Notes: a model not told the origin generated them from the sequence alone. A stretch of 42,503 nucleotides of DNA from Dissophora ornata (GCA_025201705.1 MU616608.1:1-42503), one strand, 5' to 3'. Positions 11,801 to 21,689 are shown, counted from the stretch's first letter. Numbers and translations are program-made.

Positions 11801-12210
11801 GAGAAGGGCGAGTGAAGACAACCGGCGAGCAGATGCACTTCCGAGCGGAGGAACGCGAATCCAAGTACTCCTGGGAGGAAAATGACGAAGACGACGAAGA
11901 TGAGGATGATGAACAGGGAACGTTGTATCCATTGCACTTTGCACACAAGAGTCGGTTGAGGCTCACTTGGCGCCAGATCTACAACACGGGCCCCGAGATG
12001 ACGATGTTCAAGTCATCGTCCGAGAATGGAACGTTCGAGCCGAGTTGGGGTGAGACTGACCAGTGGGACGAATATACGTTCATCCCAGCGTCGCTGCGGA
12101 TCGACTACACAGACCACAACGTGCATTCCATAAGCAACATATGGGCAGACACGCGAGATGCGGTGTGGGGCGCGCCAAAAGACCAGCCAGACCAGCCCGA
12201 TTTAGATTAG
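8839..12210 (+). CDS. Secreted S41-family (tail-specific/CPAF-like) peptidase
   Basis: Three exons, 8839-10145, 10231-10925 and 11012-12210, join in frame to 1066 residues. The N-terminus is a signal peptide (MKLFAWSEP, hydrophobic core, ending near VVRA). Residues about 170-250 contain the domain preceding the protease fold (PCMVVSKVVGPVSYD). A highly acidic Glu/Asp stretch occupies about 254-330, interrupting the N-terminal half. The peptidase core in exon 3 has the VILDLSHNTGG strand near residue 716 and, near 854, LTDGYCGSSCALI, where the Ser after CG matches the S41 nucleophile position. The C-terminal motif WDEYTFIPASLRIDY is typical of the fungal S41-like secreted proteins. A second acidic run (EENDEDDEDEDDE) lies near residue 955. 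The substrate is unknown. The assignment to the fold is firm; activity is inferred. An AATAAA lies at about 12279. Confidence 0.88.
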
Positions 12211-12467
12211 CAATCGTTTGATATACGCAGATCTTGCCAACCTTTATGATGATCGCCACGTTGAAACCAAGGAGAAACAATAAAAAAAACGCGTCAGGTC
12301 ATGGTGTACAACTGTCAGATATGGCCTCAAAGACACATGAGGGTCATCGAGATGAAATGAAAGGGGTCATTCGTCCTCGAGTAATGTCCAGCGAAAAGAA
12401 CAAGTGGATGAATATGTATTTTCGCTCGTAACAAAAAATAGTCTGACTCGGCTCTGCATGGAATGTA

Positions 12468-13781
12468 GGTTCATTGCCAGTGGTATCCTGTTTCTACCTA
12501 ACGCGTTCAAGAATGGCGGGATCCTGTTTTCGTCTTTGGTCATGCTTCTTATAGCCATCCTTTGTCTACACCCTTTCCTGTTGCTGGTCAAATGTCGCGT
12601 GTTGCATCCCGGTTCATATGGTAATATTGGTCAACACTTTTATGGCCGTTGGATGTGCTATATTGTCCTCTTTGCCATTGCGATCTCACAGTTTGGTTTC
12701 TACTGGTAAAAAAAATGAAAGAGCATACAGAATTGCATGCTTCACCTATCGGTGTATGAACTAACTCCTTGTTTTCTTTTCAAATAGCGGATACTGCATC
12801 TTTTTCGCGCAGCAGTTCGCGATTGTAGTCGACAGTCTTGGAGGAGCCTCGTTGGACAAGGTTGTCTGGATTGCAATTTTCTTTGTCATCCCGGTGCCAT
12901 TTACACTTGTACGGAATGTTTCAAAGTTGGGGTTCAGCACGCTTGTTGCGGACCTGTGCATCATCGTTGGATTGGTTTACCTGTACGTGTACGACATCAA
13001 GGAGCTGGTCATCAACAATGGTTCTCCCACGCCGCTGCAGCCCTTCAACAGCAAGGACTTTGGCCTCTTTATCGGCACGGGTAATAGGCGCATAGAAATG
13101 CTCCTGCTTTACTAGCATACTTGTTCGAGCTGCCATTTAGTGACACCGACTTTTTTTTTGTCTTCTTGAAGACGTTTTGGCATGGTCATCCCTATCTGCA
13201 GCAGTATGGCCGATCCAAAGCTGTTCCCACGTGCATTAACCATCGTCCTTTCGGTTGTGTGCATGCTCTTGGTCAGCTTTGGCGCCATGGGCTATGCTGC
13301 CTACGGCGACATGGTCCACACAATCGTCCTGGATAACCTGCCTACGGAGACAGGAGGAGAGAAGGCCGGAAAGAACGCTATTTAGTTATTTTACATCGTC
13401 GCTATTTTCCTCACGACTCCATTGATGCTCTTCCCCTGTATTCGAATTATCGAGCACATTGTCTTCAGAACCGTAGGCCTTGGTCCACCAAGTAAGACGC
13501 GGTTGCTGAAGGAAAACATTGTGCGAGTTATTGTGGACTTTGCGGTAGTAGTTGTTGCCTATGCTGGTTACACAAAGCTGGACATATTTATCTCGTTCGT
13601 GGACTCGTTTGCATGTGCACCGCTACTCTTCATTTTCCCACACTTGTACCGCATCAAGGCCTTCCCGGGACAACCGACCAGGCGCAAGATGGGCGATATT
13701 GTGCTTATCCTCTTTGGTTTCCTCGTCTTTTTCTATACCCTCATTATCACCATCCAGAGTTTCTCAAGGGCTGGGGGCTAA
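12468..13781 (+). pseudogene. Decayed vacuolar amino-acid transporter (AVT/AAAP family)
   Basis: Recognisable segments are GILFLPNAFKNGG near 12476, VVWIAIFFVIPVPF, MVIPICSSMADPKLFPRAL near 13182, and AIFLTTPLMLFPCIRIIE near 13400, all typical of AVT3/AVT4-type vacuolar amino-acid transporters. One intron (12706-12787) still splices in frame. The copy is broken in three ways. The N-terminal portion is absent: similarity starts abruptly at FIASG, and the S41 gene ends only about 260 bases earlier. Between 13081 and 13181 the segment that should read TFEGIG is disrupted and no GT-AG choice restores the frame. An in-frame TAG at 13383-13385 sits where the family usually has Gln, with the reading frame intact on both sides. 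A few unusual introns could in principle rescue parts, but not the missing N-terminus. Confidence 0.8.
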
Positions 13782-13822
13782 AACGAGACTAGATAAATCA
13801 CTTTTATTTTACAGACGCAATA

Positions 13823-15518
13823 TCAACGGTTCTCCCAATAATCCTCGCCCTCGTCATCATCGTAAATGGCACCTCCATACTGTCCATCTTCGTTTATCGC
13901 TTGTGCATCATCCTCACCCAAGTCTAAGCCCGCCGCATCCTGGAACTCTCGTTGATTCTCCAGCCGGAGGTGGACGTTGTACAGGTCGGCCTCCTGGTCC
14001 TCGCTCATTACCGCGACCTCTCTTTCTGGATCCAACAGCGGGTCCCAGTTATCGTCATCTTGGTCCTTGTCTGTCGCAGATTCACGTCTCGTCCTTACCG
14101 AGGGCCGCCTTGGTCTACTGTTGGAATCCAGGTTCGAGGCCTCGGTCGCTCTACGGATATCTTCCTGTATCGAGCGTCTCCTCTTGTCCCTTTCTTCAAT
14201 GACAACCGGCAATGGAGTGGAGCGTCCGGTCGTTGATGGCGTACCGCTTCCACTTTCTTCATCCTCGAGGTCCTCTTCGTCCCAGTCATGGACGATAGGG
14301 TCCTCCTTTGGCAGAGCAATATCACTCTCATTATCGATATCAGTACCAAGAAGGACAGGATCTTGCATACCATCGTCAATTTCATCAAATTTCCTGCGAT
14401 CCTCCTCTAATTCAGAAGCAGATGCTCGCCGAGCTTGCTCCTGGATCTTCTCACACTCTGCTTCATCCAGCACTTGGATCCGGACGGGTCGCTGATTGCC
14501 TTTCCTTGAATTGCAGGTGCCGCTGGTGGTACTGTTTCTCCGTTGCCCTGCAGAATGAGGCGAGGGCATGAAGAGTGATGATGATCTTGATGTTGTTGGA
14601 GAATGCGGTCCACGAGCAACAGCAGTAGCGGTAGCAGCAGCGTGACCATTGTTATTATTCTTTGAGCTACTGTCGCTATCAATGACCATGGGCGTCCTTT
14701 CCGTTTCTATAGCAGTTGAAAGTGTGTGCAGGTGTGCAAGGGACGGATGTTAAGAAACGATTAAAAACCAAACATTGGGCACCAGTTCGCGTACAGATGT
14801 GAAGGAAAATAAACGAGCCTCTAATCTATAGTATGGACGGTTACATACCTTTGGATGGCCTGCGGTTGAATGAGCCGCCTGCGGCGACGCTAGATGATCC
14901 AGGATACGTGGACGTAAGTGCTGGAGTGGGAGGCTGTTCCTCTACTGAATTGTCTAAAGGGAACGTGGCGGAACTAGAGTCTACGGGCTCGCCACACACA
15001 GCTGTCGACTCGGGCTCATCCACGTAGACAGGTGGATGATGACGTGAGGGATGGACTAGATCGGCGATCGACCTCCTCCGGCTCATGGTCGAGTGTGAAC
15101 CTGAACGCGAGCTGGACGGACGACGTGCGGCAGAGTTGGTCTTGTCCGCTGGTTGGATGATTGGCTCGATTTGCGCGTAATCAGAAGACGTGGGCTCGTT
15201 CTCTTGAGTGGTATATCTGACTCTCTTGGACGCGGGTGGCATGGGTTTATGGGTGAGGCCAACTTTGTGGGACATGTCGACCTTGTCCTCGAGGTTGTTG
15301 GCGTCGTCCATGATGAGGAAGTCGGACTGGAGAATAGCGCTGCTGGGGGCCATGCCATTGATGTCGTTGTTATCGACAAACTCTGGCTCCATGGCGGCGA
15401 GGGAGCGTTTCTCGTAGGGACGAGTGAGCAGGACCTCGGGGGCGGGCACGGGAGTGTCGGTGGTGGTTTGCATGGCGCCGTGGATGGCGGTGGAGGAGTC
15501 GAGGGGTGGAGCGGCCAT
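13823..15518 (-). CDS. Unknown intrinsically disordered Ser/Asp/Glu-rich protein
   Basis: Two exons, 15518-14849 and 14706-13823, splice in frame (donor GTATGT, acceptor CTATAG; the junction codon is Glu) to 517 residues. The start ATG at 15518 begins MAAPPLD. The frame extends further upstream only through T-rich leader sequence. No transmembrane segment or known domain is visible. The sequence is rich in Ser, Arg and acidic residues, with RRRS and SRRRSIAD kinase-site-like groups and a strongly acidic C-terminus ending EDYWENR. A regulatory or scaffold protein is possible, but nothing proves it. It is transcribed away from the methyltransferase gene, with 257 bases between the two start codons. 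Its 3' end lies about 40 bases from the end of the transporter pseudogene on the other strand. Confidence 0.75.
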
Positions 15519-15775
15519 TGTCAGGCGATTGCTATTGATATCTGTTGTTGATGTATGGTTGCTTCGTGCGTGTGTTGTGTGGGGGGAGCAGAGGGAGGGC
15601 GTCGAGGGAGGGCGTCTAGAAAGAACGAGAGCGAAAGAGGAGAACTGAAAAAAAAAAAGAGAGACCGTCACGGGTGCAGCGCAGGTGGGTCTCAGGTGTG
15701 TGTGTGCCCGCACAGACTTGCCATTTTTGGAGCCTGCGAGCCGATCCTCACACACAGCAGATCTTGCATGAACTC
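15519..15775. promoter_or_regulatory. Short divergent promoter with a minimal uORF at the plus-strand start
   Basis: Only 257 bases separate the two start codons. An A-rich run (about 15647-15659) lies near the middle. On the plus strand the leader ends with ATG AAC TCA TGA (15768-15779), a three-codon upstream frame whose stop overlaps the main ATG at 15776. This arrangement can reduce or couple initiation at the main start. Confidence 0.5.
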
Positions 15776-17314
15776 ATGACATCGCAGGAGGAGGACCACA
15801 GCCATGCGCTGGACAGCGGACACATCCTGGATCATGATCGAGATCTGCCCCAGGACCACGCTTGCCAGGTGCTCACCGGCCAGGTCGTCCACGCTCGCAA
15901 ATGCTACAAGCGCCTCTTCTTTATCGACCTCCGCATCAACGCCCATCTCAAGTGCACTATCCTCTTTCGCTCAGACGACACCCGCGAGCTGCTCCCACAA
16001 AGGCTGTCTGATCTGGAATTGCTTTTGTGCTGGAAGAAGGTCAAGCGCGGTGATACGATCACATTGCAGGTCTTTGACACATCCCAGGAAGAGACATCCA
16101 AAAGAGATCATCCAGTATACCAGGCTACAGACTTTAGAGTGCTCAGGGCGTGGCCTGCAGATGACCCCTTCCCATCCGAGTCTGCCATGGGCCTCAAGGA
16201 TCCCATTGCCCCACCGCCGCCATCCGAGCAATCGATACCCAAGGCGGATATGACTGACGACGTTGGGCAGGCACCTTGGGAGGACTATTGCAAGTTCTGG
16301 ATTAATTCTCAAAAGTGTTTGAAGAAGGACTGTCGGAAGAAGCACCCTGTAGGCGAAGAGTACACAAGGACTCAGGAGATATGGGTCAAGGAGCGCATAC
16401 AGGCAAGGCGAGAGCGGTCCAAACTTCAGGACGATCCACACGCCATGTCATCTAAAGTTCCACATTCACAGCGTGCCTACATCTTTTGTCGCTGGCTTGT
16501 CGAAAAGTTTGGACAGGACTACCTCAATTCTGGGTCAGGGGTGCTGGATATTGCGGGGGGGAAGGGTGAGATATCGTTGTTTCTAACGCATATGTTTGGA
16601 ATCCGCTCCACAGTGGTGGAGCCAAATGTGCGTAAGGACACAGCCTATCAGCGGAGGAACCTCATGGACGTCATTCAAAAACAGCTTGACATCGAATCTG
16701 GAGGCGACGGCCAATTTTACAGGAGGTTTGCCCCATCATCCTTGGGATCTAGTGATCAAGCTTCTTGCGAGATGGATACGTCCGCACCTGTGGGCACGGC
16801 TTTTGACGGTGTGGCGCAGGACGATGGCGAGATATACTCCGAACCGCAGCACACAGATAATGATCTAGAGGCCGTGAAGAAGGAACGGCGGCGACTCAAG
16901 AAACTGCAGCAAGCCCAGTTTGTAGTTCCACGGCTGTGTACGCTCCTTGACGATCAATTTGCCAACGACTATAGCGATGTTCTCAAGGACGCATCGATTC
17001 TGATTGGGATGCACCCAGACCAAGCAACGGAACCGATTGTAGACATGGCATTGAAGCACAACAAGCCGTTTGCAGTAGTGCCCTGCTGCGTATTTTCCCT
17101 CGAGAATCCGCACCGGCGGCTGTCCAGTGGTGCAGGGGTCAATACCACGCTAGAGTTTATCCAGTATTTGATAGAGAAAGGTGCCCATGGTGGCTCCTCT
17201 GGAAGCATGAGCAGAGAGTTTCTGCCCTTTGATGGTATGAACATCGTCGTCTATCGGCCGCTACCCTCTCCCCCCGGCACTTCGGACGCGTTATTGTCCA
17301 CCGACAATAAATAG
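15776..17314 (+). CDS. OB-fold / CCCH zinc finger / SAM-dependent methyltransferase-like protein
   Basis: An intronless frame of 512 residues from the ATG at 15776. Residues about 25-140 look like an OB-fold nucleic-acid-binding domain (LTGQVV, KRLFFIDLR, VKRGDTITLQV). Residues about 170-190 carry a C-x8-C-x4-C-x3-H zinc finger, the pattern of RNA-binding CCCH fingers. From about 225 onward is a Rossmann methyltransferase-like domain: RAYIFCRWLVEKFG, then the SAM loop VLDIAGGKGEIS near 255 and the acidic strand end VVEPN. There is a charged linker, then ILIGMHPDQATEP and VVPCCVF near 435. The last two resemble the late motifs of TRM13/METTL25-like RNA methyltransferases. A role in RNA (perhaps tRNA) modification is inferred from the domain combination; the substrate is unknown. 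The AATAAA formed by the last two sense codons overlaps the stop region and may act as poly(A) signal. Confidence 0.85.
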   Translation: MTSQEEDHSHALDSGHILDHDRDLPQDHACQVLTGQVVHARKCYKRLFFIDLRINAHLKCTILFRSDDTRELLPQRLSDLELLLCWKKVKRGDTITLQVFDTSQEETSKRDHPVYQATDFRVLRAWPADDPFPSESAMGLKDPIAPPPPSEQSIPKADMTDDVGQAPWEDYCKFWINSQKCLKKDCRKKHPVGEEYTRTQEIWVKERIQARRERSKLQDDPHAMSSKVPHSQRAYIFCRWLVEKFGQDYLNSGSGVLDIAGGKGEISLFLTHMFGIRSTVVEPNVRKDTAYQRRNLMDVIQKQLDIESGGDGQFYRRFAPSSLGSSDQASCEMDTSAPVGTAFDGVAQDDGEIYSEPQHTDNDLEAVKKERRRLKKLQQAQFVVPRLCTLLDDQFANDYSDVLKDASILIGMHPDQATEPIVDMALKHNKPFAVVPCCVFSLENPHRRLSSGAGVNTTLEFIQYLIEKGAHGGSSGSMSREFLPFDGMNIVVYRPLPSPPGTSDALLSTDNK

Positions 17315-17447
17315 CTTGCATAATTGGACCAGTACACGCTGTCGTGTACGTGTACACATGACCAAGCCACCTCGGAAACACCTTTTCAAAAAAAAAAAAG
17401 ATGACGAAGGCATTTTTTTTTTGTTCAAACTTCTCCCTCGCACTCGG

Positions 17448-17524
17448 TGACGTCCCAGCGGCACCTCGAAAAACAGCTACGTCGTTTGGTCGTTACGTCG
17501 TTACATTGCTACGTCGATATAAAA
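17448..17524 (+). promoter_or_regulatory. CRE half-site array and TATA box upstream of the bZIP gene
   Basis: TGACGTC occurs at 17448-17454. It is followed by three TACGTCG copies with TACGTC starting at 17478, 17494 and 17510, spaced exactly 16 bases. A TATAAAA follows at 17518-17524. ACGTC is the CRE half-site bound by CREB/ATF-type bZIP proteins. The gene downstream encodes a bZIP with a CREB/ATF-like basic region, so autoregulation is a reasonable inference. Confidence 0.6.
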
Positions 17525-17538
17525 TAATTCAGGTACGA

Positions 17539-17847
17539 ATGTCATTCATCCATCTGCTTGACCACATCCGCGACATTTGAGCGAGTCGAGTTCCAACAGC
17601 GGATGTCTATGGCCAAAATCACCTGGACTGGCTGTTGCCTTGTCATCAGCATCAGCCTTATCATCATCTTCCCTGACCTGCTGCCTTGACCTCTTTGAGT
17701 GCCATGTTGACTTACTGTTACTCTCATGTCAATTCTCCATGCTGCGCACCATGCCTTGCCTCTCGATACTACACCAACAGGACCTGCACCTACGCCACAC
17801 ACACGCTAGACCCACCTCCATACCATGACCCATCCTGCATATTCTGA
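17539..17847 (+). promoter_or_regulatory. Leader with several uORFs, some overlapping the bZIP start codon
   Basis: If the leader is unspliced it contains a 13-codon uORF (17539-17580) and a 28-codon uORF (17603-17689). A 47-codon frame from 17704 stops at 17847, out of frame and 23 bases inside the main CDS. A further uORF spans 17726-17809. Another starts at 17739, and its TGA (17826-17828) overlaps the main ATG at 17825. This layout recalls GCN4/ATF4-type translational control. The transcription start is unknown, and the first uORF is very close to the TATA box, so it may not be transcribed. Confidence 0.45.
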
Positions 17848-19171
17848 GGATACATCAGTCCCAACAACCACAATGTCAGAAGCCGTGAACGCGGTCAATG
17901 CTGCTATAGTCGCAGCTGTCGCTGCCGGGGACAACACATCGGCCTTTACGACAGAGGGCCCAACCCATGAACATCTTGACCTGAACTCGATCGAAAATCT
18001 TGATGCGACAGCCATCGAGACTATGGTCTCTACGTCGTCCACGCTCAAGAGACCCCACGGGGATGATGCCGAGGATATCGAGGATAGTGTAAAGCTCCGC
18101 AAGCTGCAGGAGGAGGTCAACAACAACGCGAACGCCGCCGCCCAGGCTAGCAGAATTCTGTCTAGCAATGCAAGTCTTAGCAATCATACTAGCGCCCATA
18201 GCAGCAAACACAGTAGTAGCCACAACAGCCCTGGTCACTCTGCTTCTACAGAGACCAATGCCCCAGCCTCTAGTGCTGGCGAAGAGACGGCAGTCGCTGC
18301 GACCTCCAGTCAGGAACACGATTCATCTAACGCTCAAGTGAGTCCTGTGGTACAGGAGGCGTTGGCCGCTGCCTCCACGACACATCTCACCGCTACTTCC
18401 CACTCGAGCATCATGGCGGATCTGGAGAGGATGCAGCAGTTGGCCAAAATCGACCCTGCACAGCTCGCTTCCTATTCGACCAATCCCAACAACCAGGCTA
18501 CCCTGGAGCAGCTTACGTCGAGTGCGCTGGCCAATGTGCTTGCACAGGCGCCATTAGCCGTCAGCACCCTTCAGAGCAACATTCAGCTCCAGCAAGAACA
18601 CGAGCAGCAGCACGAGCAACAGCAGGAAGCCGTCCAAGGAATTTTGGCGTCCATGCCTGCAACAGCAGATAATGCTAGTGGCAACGACTCTGCATCATCG
18701 CATGACGAGGATGCCTTGAATGGAAAGCGGACAAGAAGTCGCGATATGACCAATGATGAGCGACGACAGCGCCGCTTGCTGAGGAACAGGGTGGCTGCCA
18801 AGGAGTGCCGTAAAAAGAAGAAGGCCTACGTGACAGAGCTCCAGGACACGTGTACAAGACTGCAGCAGGAAAACGCGAGATTGTACAAGGAAGTCGAGGA
18901 ACTCAACGCGAAGTTGACGCTGGGTGCGATGCGAATTGATGAGAACGTCCGACTGATCAAGGAGGTGGAGGAGCTGAATGCAAAGCTGACGCTTGGTGTT
19001 ATGGGTGGAGCCTCGGTGCATGCACATGTCACCGAGTCGATCTCTGCAGCAGCGCAGTCAGATTCAAAGCAGGAGGATGGCTTGAGCGAGGCGCAGGGAT
19101 CGCAGGCTGGGGGGTCACAGCAGGCTCCGACCGCAGACGCGGCCGAAGCACCTTCGGTTAGCACCACGTAA
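17825..19171 (+). CDS. CREB/ATF-type bZIP transcription factor
   Basis: An intronless frame of 448 residues from ATG at 17825. The N-terminal 300 residues are Ala/Ser/Asn/Gln/His-rich and disordered. The bZIP begins near residue 300: the basic region RRLLRNRVAAKECRKKKKAY is close to the CREB/ATF1 consensus, including the N-x2-AA-x3-C/S-R core. The leucine zipper follows with Leu every seven residues. It contains a duplicated segment, LYKEVEELNAKLTLGAM and LIKEVEELNAKLTLGVM, offset by 24 residues, which shifts the heptad register by three. It should bind CRE-like DNA as a dimer in the nucleus. Upstream CRE half-sites suggest self-regulation and uORFs suggest translational control. The target genes are unknown. 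The 3' part after the zipper is Gln/Ser/Ala-rich. Confidence 0.92.
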   Translation: MTHPAYSEDTSVPTTTMSEAVNAVNAAIVAAVAAGDNTSAFTTEGPTHEHLDLNSIENLDATAIETMVSTSSTLKRPHGDDAEDIEDSVKLRKLQEEVNNNANAAAQASRILSSNASLSNHTSAHSSKHSSSHNSPGHSASTETNAPASSAGEETAVAATSSQEHDSSNAQVSPVVQEALAAASTTHLTATSHSSIMADLERMQQLAKIDPAQLASYSTNPNNQATLEQLTSSALANVLAQAPLAVSTLQSNIQLQQEHEQQHEQQQEAVQGILASMPATADNASGNDSASSHDEDALNGKRTRSRDMTNDERRQRRLLRNRVAAKECRKKKKAYVTELQDTCTRLQQENARLYKEVEELNAKLTLGAMRIDENVRLIKEVEELNAKLTLGVMGGASVHAHVTESISAAAQSDSKQEDGLSEAQGSQAGGSQQAPTADAAEAPSVSTT

Positions 19172-20607
19172 TGCAATTTGTGATATTTTTTTTATTCCGT
19201 TTTGCATTTTGATTTGTAGTGGCGTTTACAAATTGCATAAAGTATGCGTGTATAGTTCAACCATTACGCGCTGCATGTACCTGGATGTTATTCCAGAACA
19301 AAGTAAACGCGTGCTTTATGCTACAATACGGTAGTTTAGTGAATGGTTGCCTGCATGATGGGTGCGGCACATGCCTTTGTTCCCAGGAGCAATCTGGCTT
19401 TGTGAGCGCGCTGGAGCGATTTCATTGGACGAGAAGAGTGAAAGAGCGAAGGAGATCCTTCTTCCTCGCCTATCGGTCTATCCCAACAGGTAATAAGGTG
19501 CGCGTGTTTGGATACATGCCGTCCTTTTTCAAAGAGGGAGACGATGACCTGATTACCATTGCATTGAGAGCCGTTGTGCAACATTGTGCCATGAGAAAGT
19601 TTGAGGTGGGACGGGACTGGGGTGGATACGCATGATAGCAAGACGGATGGGTGCCGAGATTTGCTTGTTTGGCTGATTACAATGATGTATAGTTCACACG
19701 AGTGATGGTGTATAGCTTAGCGTCAAAAAAAACGAGTATTTATCTGTCGTGCCATGCAATATCGTTAGCTTGTTCTTGCCCTCAATTAGAGAATAGAAGA
19801 CCGCTCGAACGGGAGGCTGTGGCATGTGGCGGATTGAGAGCGGTTCTCGATTTATCAGTGTTTCAAGAGGCTGACAGAGCGGTAAGGTGTGATATATGGG
19901 GCCAGGGGTTGAGCGAGTTGTGATATATGGAGGATAGAGTGAACAGAAAAGAGGGGCGAGCGAGTGGTGGTCGTGCACTATGTAATCGTAATAAAGCTGA
20001 CTGAGCAGATCTGGTCCTTGTTGCATGTCCCCCTCTCTCCCCTCCGTGTGAGTGTTGTCCCTGTCGCCCCTTTTGCTTTGCGTTGCGTTGCGGCTCTCTG
20101 TGCAATCCACGGCACTTGTCTCATCTGGACGGAGGTCTGTGGTACGCTCTCTTTGTTGTTGATTGTTTGTATGGTTGGCTGGGTCCGAGAAACAAAAAGA
20201 ATCAGACTGAATACGGGGGCAGCCTGGTGGTGTATGGTGCTGTCCGGCTGCTTGTCGGGCGCCCTTGCGTGGCTAATAAGCCGGAGTACGGTTCTTCCTT
20301 ATAGTCGCTTACGCTCCTTCTTTCTCTCTTATCTCTTTCTTTCCTCCTCCACCCTCAACTCGTTTTATTCAAGGTACATTGCACATGACAACATTACATG
20401 GACGTGTGAATGAAGGAATACACCCCGGGGGGTCTCACGACACAATACGCAATAGCACACCGGCACTGAACCCAACCTGTTCTCTTTTCTTTTCTTAGAC
20501 CCATCGCTCTTCTTCACCCATCGAGAAACACCGAGTGACAACAACAGCCACACCGCCATAGCCAACCCAAACGTTATTATTTACAAACACCATCAACAAG
20601 CACTGCA
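19172..20607. other. Intergenic region without a supported gene
   Basis: This 1.4-kb gap lies between the bZIP stop and the Surf4 start. An open frame at 19219-19635 (+) has no good ATG start and no recognisable motif. The part before 20608 is C/T-rich, as expected of a promoter and leader. There are no tRNA or repeats of note. Confidence 0.5.
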
Positions 20608-21689
20608 ATGGAATCGGTACAGGAGTTCTCGCGCAAGTTCGAGGACCTCATCGACAGGATTGGTCAAGTAAGTTTGCCATTCGCACTCAGGAATCGCTGG
20701 TTCTTCAAAAGAGAGAGAGAAAAAAAAAGGATCTATTCTTAACCACACCTCGCCCCATGCTCACCCATGGACAATTGTCTGTTCAGCCCATTAAACCCTA
20801 TATTCCAGCAATTGCGCGTTTTCTGATCGTCGTTACCTTCCTCGAGGATGCCCTGCGCATCACAACCCAGTTCAGCGACCAGCTTTACTATCTGCAGCGT
20901 CACCGTGGCTTCCCAAGGGGCCTCAGCCATCTGTTTTTGATCACGAACGTCCTGGTAAGATGAATATCAATGCAAACCAAACAGCCCTATCGGTTATGTT
21001 GAGGTCCCGACACGTCCTGAGGAAATAAATCTCGTCTTGGCTGTGCCCTCTAACATCATATACTTTCTATTCAATTTCTTGGCACCCTGTTCTGTTTATA
21101 GACCATGTTCAGTTGCTCCATCTTGGTGATTGCAAGGAAACATACTGAATATGCAGCGGCAGCCCTGTTTGGAGTCGTGATTACGCAGGCATTGGGCTAC
21201 GGTTTGATCTTCGACGCCAGTTTCTTCCTCCGCAACCTCTCTGTGATCGGTGGCCTGTTGATGGTTGTCTCTGACGGTCTGAACAAGCGCCGGCAACTCT
21301 TTGCGGGATTGCCCTCCATTACCGAGAACAACAAGCGCACCTACTTCCAACTCGCTGGCCGAGTGCTCCTCATCTTCCTGTTTGTGGGTTTTGCTCTCCA
21401 TGGATCTTGGTCCCTGACCAGGGTTATTGGCTCGATCATCGGCTTTGGCGCCTGTGTGATGGTGGCAATTGGATTCAAGGCCAAGTGGTCGGCTATGTTC
21501 CTGGTTCTCTTCCTCTCTGTCTTCAACATTGTGGTCAACAACTGGTGGTCCGTCGATAACGCCCACATGCAGAAGGATTTCCTCAAGTACGACTTTTTCC
21601 AGACCTTGTCTATCATGGGCGGCCTCTTGCTCCTCGTCACAATCGGACCCGGTGGCATGAGCATGGACGAGAAGAAGAAGGATTATTAG
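20608..21689 (+). CDS. ERV29: Surf4/Erv29 ER-Golgi cargo receptor
   Basis: Exons 20608-20667, 20787-20954 and 21102-21689 give 271 residues, close to the family's 269-310. Diagnostic segments are RFLIVVTFLEDALRI, FLRNLSVIGGLL, FAGLPSI, FVGFALHGSWS and the ending GPGGMSMDEKKKDY. About seven hydrophobic helices are present. The extreme C-terminus fits the KKXX dilysine COPI-retrieval signal (K at -3 and -4). The protein cycles between ER and Golgi in COPII vesicles and loads soluble secretory cargo. All three exon junctions are in phase 0 with normal GT-AG borders. The gene precedes the RPAC2 gene, with 225 bases between stop and next start. Confidence 0.95.

Noticed and set aside
19219..19635. 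138-residue plus-strand frame after the bZIP gene
   Set aside because: It starts at GTG, lacks a good ATG and any recognisable domain.
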